A DNA stretch of 5,657 bases from an uncultured Actinomycetes bacterium. GTDB lineage: Bacteria; Actinomycetota; Actinomycetes; Nanopelagicales; Nanopelagicaceae. This document shows positions 1 to 5,657 of the stretch, in pieces; the first letter of the stretch is position 1; the number at the start of each line of letters is the position of its first letter. The position numbers and the translations under genes were made by a program. Location: assembly GCA_903891755.1 (NCBI GenBank), contig CAITFY010000124.1:1-5657 (forward strand), in the 5' to 3' direction. Below the pieces are notes generated by a model. That model ran no database searches. It was not told the origin of the DNA and saw only the letters and a list, made by a program, of their open reading frames with translations.

Positions 1-160
1 AAGCTGAATCGATAAGTCCAAGTGACTGTTGGATATCGATGATGTAAATACCGTTGCGCTCAGCGAAGATAAAGCGCTTCATCTTTGGATTCCAACGACG
101 AGTCTGGTGTCCGAAGTGGACTCCGCTGTCGAGGAGTTCTCGCATTGTTACAACCGCCAT
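1..160 (-). CDS. rpsB: 30S ribosomal protein S2, N-terminal part (3' end outside window)
   Basis: RpsB is a small-subunit ribosomal protein bound at the head-body junction of the 30S and needed for normal initiation. The 53 visible codons begin MAVVTMRELLDSGVHFGHQT and continue through RRWNPKMKRFIF and ERNGIYIIDIQQSLGLID. This is the highly conserved S2 N-terminus, including the GVHFGHQTRRWNPKM signature. The MAVVTM beginning is typical of actinobacterial S2. The start is fixed by a strong AAAGGAGAG seven bases upstream. The full protein is usually around 250-300 residues, so most of it lies beyond the window; tsf (elongation factor Ts) normally follows. A terminator after xerC and a candidate promoter in the intergenic region suggest transcription separate from the amino acid operon. 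Confidence 0.97.
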   Translation of the reverse strand, partial: MAVVTMRELLDSGVHFGHQTRRWNPKMKRFIFAERNGIYIIDIQQSLGLIDSA

Positions 161-167
161 GGCGGCA

Positions 168-176
168 CTCTCCTTT
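168..176 (-). promoter_or_regulatory. strong ribosome binding site of rpsB
   Basis: AAAGGAGAG on the minus strand, 7 bases before the rpsB ATG. It is the strongest Shine-Dalgarno in the window and selects the ATG at 160 over the in-frame ATG five codons later. Confidence 0.85.
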
Positions 177-178
177 AT

Positions 179-198
179 TGCATGCAGTAGCGCATGCA
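179..198 (-). repeat. 7-bp hairpin just before the rpsB Shine-Dalgarno
   Basis: TGCATGC (198-192) pairs perfectly with GCATGCA (185-179) around the loop GCTACT. It ends three bases before the AAAGGAGAG ribosome binding site, so it could affect ribosome access or serve as part of a protein-binding leader. The function is not known. Confidence 0.5.
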
Positions 199-248
199 CT
201 CGGTTGTCGAAGCGGCAATTTGCCGATTCCCTAGCATCTAGGCACCGA

Positions 249-292
249 CTTACCCTGAGGTAAGACCGAAATGGTTTCTCGCCTGAGCGAGA
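249..292 (-). repeat. twin UCAG-loop hairpins in the rpsB leader
   Basis: TCTCGC-TCAG-GCGAGA (292-277) and CTTACC-TCAG-GGTAAG (264-249) are perfect 6-bp stems with the same four-base loop and the same C-G closing pair, separated by 12 bases. The stem sequences differ while the CUCAGG apex is identical, so they are not a simple sequence duplication. Confidence 0.55.
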
Positions 293-323
293 TAGATGCG
301 TGAAGTCAGACCTTGCGATCTGC

Positions 324-359
324 TGGGGTAATTCTATGGGGGCGAGGTAGCGAACTTAA
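324..359 (-). promoter_or_regulatory. possible rpsB promoter
   Basis: TAGAAT at 336-331 on the minus strand matches five of six bases of the TATAAT -10 box. A poor -35 candidate, TTAAGT (359-354), lies 17 bases upstream and overlaps the U-run of the xerC terminator. Transcription would begin near A324, giving a leader of about 164 bases. The -35 is weak, so this is tentative. The strongest argument is that rpsB follows a terminator and needs its own promoter. Confidence 0.35.
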
Positions 360-389
360 AATCGGGCTGAATCAGGCTATTCAGGCCCG
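356..389 (-). terminator. rho-independent terminator overlapping the xerC stop codon
   Basis: On the minus strand, CGGGCCTGAAT (389-379) pairs with ATTCAGCCCG (372-363). This gives ten base pairs with one bulged C and a 6-base loop, AGCCTG. The stem is followed by AUUUUAA, a short U-run. The left arm contains the last xerC codons and its TGA stop. The position fits the end of the serA-leuB-ilvE-cimA-xerC transcript, insulating rpsB. The U-tract is short, so termination may be partial. Confidence 0.7.
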
Positions 390-1280
390 AGGGTGCGCGG
401 TATCGAAGGCTTTTTGGAGGCGATCGGGCGAAACATGCGTATAAATCTGGGTCGTTGCAAGAGAAGAGTGACCCAAGATCTCTTGAACCGTGCGTAAATC
501 CGCCCCGCCTTCTAGCAGGTGGGTGGCGGCCGTGTGGCGAAGTCCGTGAGGTCCCATCTTGGAACCGACCGCAGCCATCGCTTGGTAGACCACCTCGCGA
601 ACGGTGCGCTGATCGATCCGACTCCCCCGCGACCCCAAGAAAACGGCGTTCCCGGATTTTTCGGTGGCCAGCGCAGGGCGAGCTTGGCTCAAATAATTGC
701 GGAGCGCGCTCATCGCCGGAATCCCCACAGGGACAACTCGCTCTTTGCTTCCTTTACCCATCACCTGCAGGGTGTTTCGGGATTCATCGATAGAGCGCAG
801 ATCAAGACCGCAAATTTCCGAGACGCGAATACCCGTTGCATAGAGAACTTCGATCAGGGCCAAGTCGCGAATTGAGATGGGATGCGGATCTTCATCCACC
901 CGGGTTTGGGCGCTGGCTAAAACAATTTCAGTGTCGGCAATATCTAGAACTTCAGGCAGGGTGCGATGTGGTTTAGGAATTGCGAGCTCGGCGCCAAGAT
1001 CACTTTTGATCCACCCTTGGCTTGCTGCCCAATATGTAAATGCGCGAATCGAAACGATACGGCGGGCCATCGTCGATCGCGCCGCTCCTGAAGCTTGGAG
1101 CTCTGCCAACCACGATCTGATGTGAGTAAGTTCTAATTGCGAAAACTCTTCAATTTTCAAAGTCTCTAAATGCTTCAAAAAAGATTCAAGGTCACTGACG
1201 TAACCTTTGATTGAGTTATCTGCGAGATTGCGTACGAGGACCAGGTGCTCCTCGTACTGTGCAATTAACTCTGAACTCAT
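381..1280 (-). CDS. xerC: tyrosine recombinase XerC
   Basis: Cytosolic site-specific tyrosine recombinase that, with XerD, resolves chromosome dimers at dif. The 299-residue length is standard for XerC/XerD. Residues about 1-90 form the SAM-like core-binding domain (EEHLVLVRNLADNSIKGYVSD, about 10-30), and about 110-290 the catalytic domain. All catalytic positions are visible: Arg152 (YATGIRVSEI), Lys176 (MGKGSKERVVPVG), His245 and Arg248 (PHGLRHTAATHLLEGG), His271 (LGHSSLATTQIY) and the nucleophile Tyr280 (IYTHV). The enzyme should be active. The assignment to XerC rather than XerD rests on its place just before rpsB, which is typical of actinobacterial xerC. The ATG lies 10 bases after the cimA stop with only a weak AAGG very close to it, so it probably shares the upstream transcript. 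Its last codons and stop form part of a terminator hairpin. Confidence 0.92.
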   Translation of the reverse strand: MSSELIAQYEEHLVLVRNLADNSIKGYVSDLESFLKHLETLKIEEFSQLELTHIRSWLAELQASGAARSTMARRIVSIRAFTYWAASQGWIKSDLGAELAIPKPHRTLPEVLDIADTEIVLASAQTRVDEDPHPISIRDLALIEVLYATGIRVSEICGLDLRSIDESRNTLQVMGKGSKERVVPVGIPAMSALRNYLSQARPALATEKSGNAVFLGSRGSRIDQRTVREVVYQAMAAVGSKMGPHGLRHTAATHLLEGGADLRTVQEILGHSSLATTQIYTHVSPDRLQKAFDTAHPRA

Positions 1281-1290
1281 GCCTTACAGG

Positions 1291-2880
1291 TTACTCGGGT
1301 TTACGTCCCTGACGGAGTAATCCATAGGTAACGGCGTCTTCAAGTGCCATGGCAGAAGCCGCAATCACATTCTCGTGAACCCCAACTGTGGTCCACGATC
1401 CATCGCTATCGCTCGTCTCAACCAAGACGCGTGTTACGGCGCCAGTTCCGAGGCGACCTTCAAGGATACGAACCTTGTAATCGGTGAGCTCTAAGCGCTC
1501 TAACTCTGGATAGAACTTTTTTAGCCCTGAACGAAGAGCGGTATCAATCGCGTTAACCGGTCCATTTCCTGAACCTGTTGTCACGATGCTCTCGCCGTGA
1601 GCGCTCAAGGTCACGGTTGCATTGGATTTCACCGCGCCGTTGGCATCACCATCAACTGTTGTCTGCCAATCCTCGATGATAAAGAACTCTGCACGCTTTC
1701 CAGATATCTCTTCACGAAGTAAGAGTTCAAATGATGCATCTGCAGCCTCGAAGGTGAAACCACGAGATTCCATCTCTTTTACTCGCTCTACAACTCGAGC
1801 AACAACTTCCTTATCTCCACCAAGATCAATTCCCAGTTCTTGAGATTTCAACTCGATGGATGCGCGACCAGCCATTTCAGAGACAAGCATGCGCATATCG
1901 TTTCCAACACTTGATGGATCTTCGTGTTGGTACATCGCTGGATCGACCTTAATAGCACTGGCATGTAGCCCCGCCTTGTGAGCAAAGGCTGAAACTCCGA
2001 CATATGGTTGGCGGGCGCTCGGGGCAACATTTGTTACTTCTGCGACTGCATGTGAAATTCTGAAAGATTCGCGAAGTGCGCCCTCCGGAAGCACTGGCTT
2101 CTTCATCTTCAACTCTAGGTTAGCGATGATGCTTACGAGATCGGCATTACCAGTTCGCTCGCCATAGCCATTGAGAGTTCCCTGCACATGTGTGACACCA
2201 GCATCGATAGCCGCCAAAGAGTTTGCAATCGCGCATCCGGTGTCATTGTGGCAGTGGATACCAAGGCGAGCGGATGATCCTTGCAAAACAGTATGTACAA
2301 CATCAGTTAGTTCGGTCGGAAGCATTCCGCCGTTTGTGTCGCAGAGTGCAATTACATCAGCGCCAGATTCTGCCGCTACTCGTACAACTTCAAGCGCGTA
2401 TGCAGGGTTGGAGCGGTAGCCATCAAAGAAATGTTCGGCATCTAGAAATACCCGCTGTCCGCCAGAGCGTAGGAATTTAATGGAGCTGCGGATCATCTCT
2501 AAGTTCTCATCGAGTGTTGTTCGCAGAGCGAGCTCGACCTGACGGTCATAACTCTTCGCTACTAATGTAACTGCAGGCGCACCAGAATCTTGGAGTGCGC
2601 GAAGAAGAACATCATCGGCGGCCTGGACACCAGGACGACGGGTTGCGCCAAAAGCAACAAAGGTCGCATTCTTAAGTTTCAACTCAGTTTGTGCCAACTT
2701 AAAGAACTCGGTGTCCTTGGGATTTGCTCCAGGCCATCCACCTTCAATGAACCCGACACCCAGATCATCTAAGTGGCGAGCAATCGCCAACTTGTCATGA
2801 ACAGAGAGGTTTAGCCCCTCTTGCTGCGCGCCATCGCGCAGGGTGGTGTCATAGATATGGAAGGCATCAGAAACTGGCAT
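1291..2880 (-). CDS. cimA: (R)-citramalate synthase (LeuA/IPMS-family)
   Basis: CimA condenses pyruvate with acetyl-CoA to (R)-citramalate, opening the threonine-independent route to 2-oxobutanoate and isoleucine. Residues 1-280 or so form the HMGL-like TIM barrel. It contains YDTTLRDGAQ (10-19, with Arg15 and metal ligand Asp16), IEGGWPGANPKD (45-56), metal ligands His209 and His211 in HCHNDTG, and TLNGYGERTGN (235-245). HKAGLHASAI (301-310) lies in the linker region that supplies a catalytic His in isopropylmalate synthases. Residues about 395-525 match the LeuA allosteric domain, including GSGNGPVNA (436-444), so end-product inhibition, probably by isoleucine, is likely (inference). The 529-residue length and the IEGGWPGANPKD version of the motif resemble CimA rather than LeuA or homocitrate synthase. 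The start shares one base with the ilvE stop (TAATG) with no good Shine-Dalgarno, implying coupling. True substrate choice between pyruvate and 2-oxoisovalerate is inferred from family resemblance, not shown. Confidence 0.92.
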   Translation of the reverse strand: MPVSDAFHIYDTTLRDGAQQEGLNLSVHDKLAIARHLDDLGVGFIEGGWPGANPKDTEFFKLAQTELKLKNATFVAFGATRRPGVQAADDVLLRALQDSGAPAVTLVAKSYDRQVELALRTTLDENLEMIRSSIKFLRSGGQRVFLDAEHFFDGYRSNPAYALEVVRVAAESGADVIALCDTNGGMLPTELTDVVHTVLQGSSARLGIHCHNDTGCAIANSLAAIDAGVTHVQGTLNGYGERTGNADLVSIIANLELKMKKPVLPEGALRESFRISHAVAEVTNVAPSARQPYVGVSAFAHKAGLHASAIKVDPAMYQHEDPSSVGNDMRMLVSEMAGRASIELKSQELGIDLGGDKEVVARVVERVKEMESRGFTFEAADASFELLLREEISGKRAEFFIIEDWQTTVDGDANGAVKSNATVTLSAHGESIVTTGSGNGPVNAIDTALRSGLKKFYPELERLELTDYKVRILEGRLGTGAVTRVLVETSDSDGSWTTVGVHENVIAASAMALEDAVTYGLLRQGRKPE

Positions 2881-3965
2881 TATGAAACTCGCTTGTTCCA
2901 GCCGTGGGTATCAGCAATCGTTCCATGTTGAATACCAAGCAGAGTTTCGCGAATCTGCATGGTGATTGGGCCAGGGTTACCGTCTCCAGTTGCCCAACTT
3001 CCCTCAGCGCTCTTCGCGCCTCCAACGGGAGTCACTACTGCAGCCGTGCCACATGCGAAGATTTCTGTAATATCACCAGAGATGACGCCTTCGCGCCAAT
3101 CATCTGTTGAGATCATTCCCTCTTCAACCTTGTAACCTAAATCTTTTGCGACCGTCAGAATCGAATCACGAGTAATACCTGCAAGCAAAGTTCCTGTTAA
3201 TTTCGGGGTGAAGATAGTGGCACCGGCTCCCTTACCTTTAACGAAGTAAAGGTTCATGCCGCCCATCTCTTCAACCCATTTGCGCTCTTGCGCATCAAGC
3301 CAAACAACTTGATCGCAACCCTCAGCCGCTGCTTGCTTCTGAGCAAGAAGTGAACCTGCGTAATTTCCACCGGTCTTCGCTTCGCCCGTGCCACCCTTTG
3401 CAGCGCGGACATACTCGGTAGAAATCCAAACAGTTACGGCTTTACCCGGATTGAAATATGCAGATGCTGGAGTTGTAATAACTATGTATGTTGCTTGGTT
3501 ACTTGGTCGAACGCCTAAGCCGATCTCGCTAGCAAACATAAAGGGACGGATATAGAGCGATTCTCCAAAATTCTTTGGAACCCAAGCTTTTTCGTGACTT
3601 ACTAGTGCTTCAACGGTACTTACGAAATCAGCGATAGAAAGTTCTGGAAGCGCCATACGTATAGCGCTCTTGCGAAAACGCTCTGCATTAGCCTCAGGAC
3701 GGAAGAGACTTACTCCTCCGTCCGGTTGGCTATAAGCCTTAAGACCTTCAAAGATCTCTTGGCCATAATGCAAAACTGATGTTGCAGGATCAATTGAGAG
3801 AGGTCCATAGGCCTTTATCTCAGCATCACTCCAACCGCTCGCCTCACTCCACTGCGCCACCAACATATTGTCGGTGTAGTACTTACCGAAGCCGCCAGCT
3901 GCAATCTTTGCTTCGCGGTCAGCATCACTCGCTGGATTTTGGTTTGGGTTGAGATTGATCTTCAT
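2880..3965 (-). CDS. ilvE: branched-chain amino acid aminotransferase
   Basis: IlvE is a PLP-dependent class IV (fold type IV) aminotransferase. It performs the last step of leucine, isoleucine and valine synthesis, transferring the amino group from glutamate to the branched 2-oxo acids in the cytosol. The 361-residue length fits the bacterial/mitochondrial BCAT2-like subgroup found in actinobacteria. Visible landmarks are HYGQEIFEGLKAY (66-78), the probable PLP Schiff-base lysine Lys197 in EAKTGGNYAGSLLAQ, EEMGGMNLYFV (232-242), TGTLLAGITRDSIL (257-270) and the cofactor-phosphate region FACGTAAVVTPVG (303-315). The ATG directly follows the leuB TAA with no spacer. An AGGAGC Shine-Dalgarno at 3978-3973, inside the last leuB codons, lies 7 bases before the ATG and supports this start. 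The stop overlaps the cimA start by one base (TAATG). Confidence 0.96.
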   Translation of the reverse strand: MKINLNPNQNPASDADREAKIAAGGFGKYYTDNMLVAQWSEASGWSDAEIKAYGPLSIDPATSVLHYGQEIFEGLKAYSQPDGGVSLFRPEANAERFRKSAIRMALPELSIADFVSTVEALVSHEKAWVPKNFGESLYIRPFMFASEIGLGVRPSNQATYIVITTPASAYFNPGKAVTVWISTEYVRAAKGGTGEAKTGGNYAGSLLAQKQAAAEGCDQVVWLDAQERKWVEEMGGMNLYFVKGKGAGATIFTPKLTGTLLAGITRDSILTVAKDLGYKVEEGMISTDDWREGVISGDITEIFACGTAAVVTPVGGAKSAEGSWATGDGNPGPITMQIRETLLGIQHGTIADTHGWNKRVS

Positions 3966-5000
3966 TTAGATAGCTCCTGCCAAGGCATCACCGATTTGAA
4001 CAGTACTTCTCTTTGAGTCACCGCGAGTAAGTAAATCAGCGGCAACGGCGCGCTCTACATCTGAAGCAGCATCTAACTCACCGAGGTGCGCGAGCAACAT
4101 TGCAACAGACATAACGGTCGCAGTTGGATCTGCTAAAGACTTCCCTGCGATATCAGGTGCAGAGCCATGTACGGGCTCAAACATTGAGGGAAACTTCCGA
4201 GTTGGATTGATGTTTCCTGATGCTGCCAATCCGATTCCACCACAGATAGCTGCGGCAATATCAGTCAAGATATCTCCAAAGAGATTATCGGTAACGACCA
4301 CATCAAATCGCTCAGGATTTGTTACGAAGAACATTGAAGCGGCATCGACGTGCAGATAATCCGTTGTGATCTCTGGGAACTCCTTGGCGACCTCGTTAAA
4401 GGTGCGAGTCCACAATCCGCCTGCATGCGTTAACACATTGTTCTTATGAACCAAGGTCAACTTCTTGCGGGGACGGCTTGCTGCGCGCGCAAAGGCATCG
4501 CGAATAACTCGCTCAGCTCCACGGCGAGTATTTAACGACTCCTCCGTTGCGATTTCCGCATCAGTTCCGATTGCAAGATTTCCGCCTGCACCAACATATG
4601 GACCCTCTGTGCCCTCGCGAACAACCACAAAATCAATAGGTGCTTGGGTGGCCAAAGGCGACTTAACACCGGCATGAAGTTTTGCGGGGCGAAGGTTTAC
4701 ATACTGATCGAATGCGAAGCGAAGCTTGAGCAACAATCCGCGCTCAAGTACTCCACTTGGAACAGTTGGATCTCCGACTGCGCCGAGCAGAATGACATCG
4801 CTCTTAGCGATCTCAGCCATAGTCTCATCTGAGAGAACTTCACCTGTCGCGTGCCAATGAGAGGCACCAAGGTTGTAAGGAATTTTGTTGAATTCCAACG
4901 AGTACTTCGCCGCAACTTTATCCAAGACCTTTAAGCCTTCGGCAACAACCTCTGGACCGATGCCATCGCCTGCAATAACAGCGAGATTAAAGCTCTTCAT
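3966..5000 (-). CDS. leuB: 3-isopropylmalate dehydrogenase
   Basis: LeuB catalyses NAD-dependent oxidative decarboxylation of 3-isopropylmalate in leucine synthesis. The same enzyme type handles erythro-3-methylmalate in the citramalate route to isoleucine, which fits cimA two genes downstream. The 344-residue length is normal for the family. The N-terminus has AVIAGDGIGPEV (residues 7-18). Substrate-binding arginines fit Arg94, Arg104 and Arg128, with the catalytic pair at Tyr135 (TEGPYVG) and Lys186 (VHKNNVL). Metal-binding aspartates fit Asp219, Asp243 and Asp247 (TDNLFGDILTD). The segment EPVHGSAPDIAG (275-286) carries Asp283-Ile284, as expected for NAD rather than NADP preference. The start is the ATG overlapping the serA stop as TAATG. 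No Shine-Dalgarno is visible before it, so translation probably depends on coupling to serA. Related tartrate or homoisocitrate dehydrogenases share the fold, but the neighbours strongly favour LeuB. Confidence 0.95.
   Translation of the reverse strand: MKSFNLAVIAGDGIGPEVVAEGLKVLDKVAAKYSLEFNKIPYNLGASHWHATGEVLSDETMAEIAKSDVILLGAVGDPTVPSGVLERGLLLKLRFAFDQYVNLRPAKLHAGVKSPLATQAPIDFVVVREGTEGPYVGAGGNLAIGTDAEIATEESLNTRRGAERVIRDAFARAASRPRKKLTLVHKNNVLTHAGGLWTRTFNEVAKEFPEITTDYLHVDAASMFFVTNPERFDVVVTDNLFGDILTDIAAAICGGIGLAASGNINPTRKFPSMFEPVHGSAPDIAGKSLADPTATVMSVAMLLAHLGELDAASDVERAVAADLLTRGDSKRSTVQIGDALAGAI
3973..3978 (-). promoter_or_regulatory. ribosome binding site of ilvE inside leuB
   Basis: AGGAGC on the minus strand, 7 bases before the ilvE ATG and embedded in the final Ala-Gly-Ala-Ile codons of leuB. 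It is the only convincing Shine-Dalgarno at the four gene junctions of this operon. It fixes the ilvE start and suggests ilvE can be initiated independently of upstream translation. Confidence 0.7.
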
Positions 5001-5657
5001 TACGAGACCAAGGTAACTGTGCGAACCAGGTGTGCTCCGGTCTCTTTCTCAACCTGAGCCAAGAGATCGGCTGAGATTGCAGAGTCGATGTTGAGCGCCA
5101 TAAGAGCCTCGCCACCATCTTCACTGCGTGCAACCTGCATGCCGGCAATATTGATTCCAGCTGCGCCGATAATTCCACCGACTGCTCCAACTACTCCTGG
5201 ACGATCTGCATATTGCAAGAACAAGAGATGTTCGGTTGGAGGCAGATCAAGATCAAAGCCATTGATTGCAATGATCTTCTCTACGTGACGAATTCCCATC
5301 AATGTGCCATCAACCACAATGCGGCGACCATCAGGCAGTGCTGCCTTGAGTGAGATCATGCTGCGATATTCAGGGCTCTCGGGATTGGTAACAACTGATG
5401 AGGTCATTCCACGCTCTGCAGCTAATCCAGGAGCATTGACATATGTAACTGACTCTGCGCCAACAGCAATCAGGGCACCCTTAAGCACACTGGTAGCAAG
5501 GACAGATGAATCGTGACCTGAAATATCTCCGCGAACTTCAACATCAAGTGAGGTTGGAAGTTCTCCTGCGATGATGGTTGCGATTTGAGCCATCTTCTCA
5601 ACGAGTGGAAGTGATGGACGAATATCTTCGTGAATCGCTCCGCCCTTAACATTGAGA
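5000..5657 (-). CDS. serA: D-3-phosphoglycerate dehydrogenase, C-terminal part (5' end outside window)
   Basis: SerA oxidises 3-phosphoglycerate to 3-phosphohydroxypyruvate with NAD, the committed cytosolic step of serine synthesis. The reading frame is open to the window edge, giving 218 residues plus stop. The ATG at 5593 is an internal methionine: the 21 codons upstream read LNVKGGAIHEDIRPSLPLVE then K, which is the end of the SerA catalytic core. Visible residues about 30-140 match the ASB (allosteric substrate-binding) domain of long actinobacterial-type SerA, with the motif VDGTLMGIRHVEKI at 115-128. Residues about 141-218 form an ACT domain (QYADRPGVVGAVGGIIG, then GINIAGMQV). Tyr149, Asp151 and Asn169 have the spacing of the serine-binding Tyr/Asp/Asn of Mycobacterium tuberculosis SerA, so feedback inhibition by L-serine is likely (inference). 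The stop TAA shares one base with the leuB ATG, which suggests translational coupling. The family is secure; the N-terminal NAD-binding domain cannot be judged here. Confidence 0.95.
   Translation of the reverse strand, partial: LNVKGGAIHEDIRPSLPLVEKMAQIATIIAGELPTSLDVEVRGDISGHDSSVLATSVLKGALIAVGAESVTYVNAPGLAAERGMTSSVVTNPESPEYRSMISLKAALPDGRRIVVDGTLMGIRHVEKIIAINGFDLDLPPTEHLLFLQYADRPGVVGAVGGIIGAAGINIAGMQVARSEDGGEALMALNIDSAISADLLAQVEKETGAHLVRTVTLVS

Larger units (their letters stand above)
161..324 (-). promoter_or_regulatory. hairpin-rich rpsB 5' leader, possible autoregulatory RNA
   Basis: Between the candidate promoter and rpsB, the minus strand carries five short inverted repeats in about 115 bases: 292-277 (6 bp, UCAG loop), 264-249 (6 bp, UCAG loop), 242-230 (CCTAG/CTAGG, 5 bp, 3-base loop), 225-213 (CGGCA/TGCCG, 5 bp, 3-base loop) and 198-179 (TGCATGC/GCATGCA, 7 bp, 6-base loop). 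The last ends three bases before the Shine-Dalgarno. Known biology: in E. coli the rpsB-tsf mRNA is autoregulated by S2 through a structured leader. A comparable role here is inference. I do not recognise the fold as a named riboswitch or r-leader class. Confidence 0.5.

Noticed and set aside
175..237. A 20-codon open frame on the minus strand in the rpsB leader, beginning with ATG at 237 and ending with a TAA that overlaps the rpsB Shine-Dalgarno.
   Set aside because: There is no Shine-Dalgarno before its ATG, the peptide has no recognisable features, and the frame runs through three of the leader hairpins. Chance is the simpler explanation, though the stop position is suggestive.
54..263. 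A 69-codon plus-strand open frame across rpsB and its leader.
   Set aside because: It is antisense to the unmistakable S2 coding sequence and leader, and the protein resembles nothing recognisable.
455..1125. Several plus-strand open frames of 82-118 codons opposite xerC.
   Set aside because: They are antisense to a recombinase with all catalytic residues intact; their composition is that expected of mirror frames.
381..1280. The possibility that the tyrosine recombinase is an integrase of a mobile element or integron.
   Set aside because: The length, the Xer-type motifs, the housekeeping neighbours and the absence of attachment-site repeats or cargo genes all fit chromosomal XerC.
4987..5190. 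Minus-strand frames in other phases opposite or within serA, leuB and cimA (for example 5190-4987, 4915-4697, 2030-1848).
   Set aside because: They are out of frame with well-conserved enzymes and have no ribosome binding sites or familiar motifs.
5591..5593. ATG at 5593 as the start of a short stand-alone ACT-domain protein.
   Set aside because: The frame is open upstream to the window edge and encodes the expected SerA segment, so this is an internal methionine of a longer gene.

Overview
This is an ordinary stretch of bacterial chromosome with every recognisable gene on the minus strand, best explained as actinobacterial. The grounds are the gene content and order: a long-type SerA with ASB and ACT domains, then leuB, ilvE and a citramalate-synthase-type LeuA homologue, followed by xerC and rpsB. 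By general knowledge, serA/leuB/ilvE/cimA cluster in Streptomyces-like genomes, and xerC lies shortly upstream of rpsB-tsf in mycobacteria and streptomycetes. Base composition is moderate (roughly half GC by eye) and the genes are packed with almost no spacers. A streamlined, lower-GC actinobacterium, such as the freshwater acI/Nanopelagicales group, is therefore a plausible but unproven source.

Layout in the direction of transcription (high to low coordinates): the 3' two-fifths or so of serA (5657-5000, start outside the window), leuB (5000-3966), ilvE (3965-2880), cimA (2880-1291) and xerC (1280-381). Junctions are a 1-base TAATG overlap, direct abutment (TAA then ATG), another TAATG overlap, and a 10-base gap, so the five genes look like one transcription unit. 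It closes with a hairpin terminator that uses the last codons and stop of xerC (389-356). A 220-base intergenic region (380-161) follows. It holds a possible promoter and a leader with several short hairpins ending in a strong Shine-Dalgarno. Last is the first 53 codons of rpsB (160-1), which runs off the window.

How the genes work together: SerA commits 3-phosphoglycerate to serine. CimA condenses pyruvate and acetyl-CoA to (R)-citramalate, the first step of threonine-independent isoleucine synthesis. LeuB oxidises 3-isopropylmalate (leucine route) and the methylmalate intermediate of the citramalate route. IlvE carries out the final transamination to Leu, Ile and Val. XerC is a chromosome-dimer-resolution recombinase that appears to ride on the same transcript. 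RpsB is ribosomal protein S2, probably with its own promoter and a structured leader.

I found no mobile element, CRISPR array, defence module, tRNA or rRNA, and no sign of a new multi-gene system. The part least explained by known genes is the hairpin-rich rpsB leader, especially two adjacent 6-bp hairpins with the same UCAG loop.
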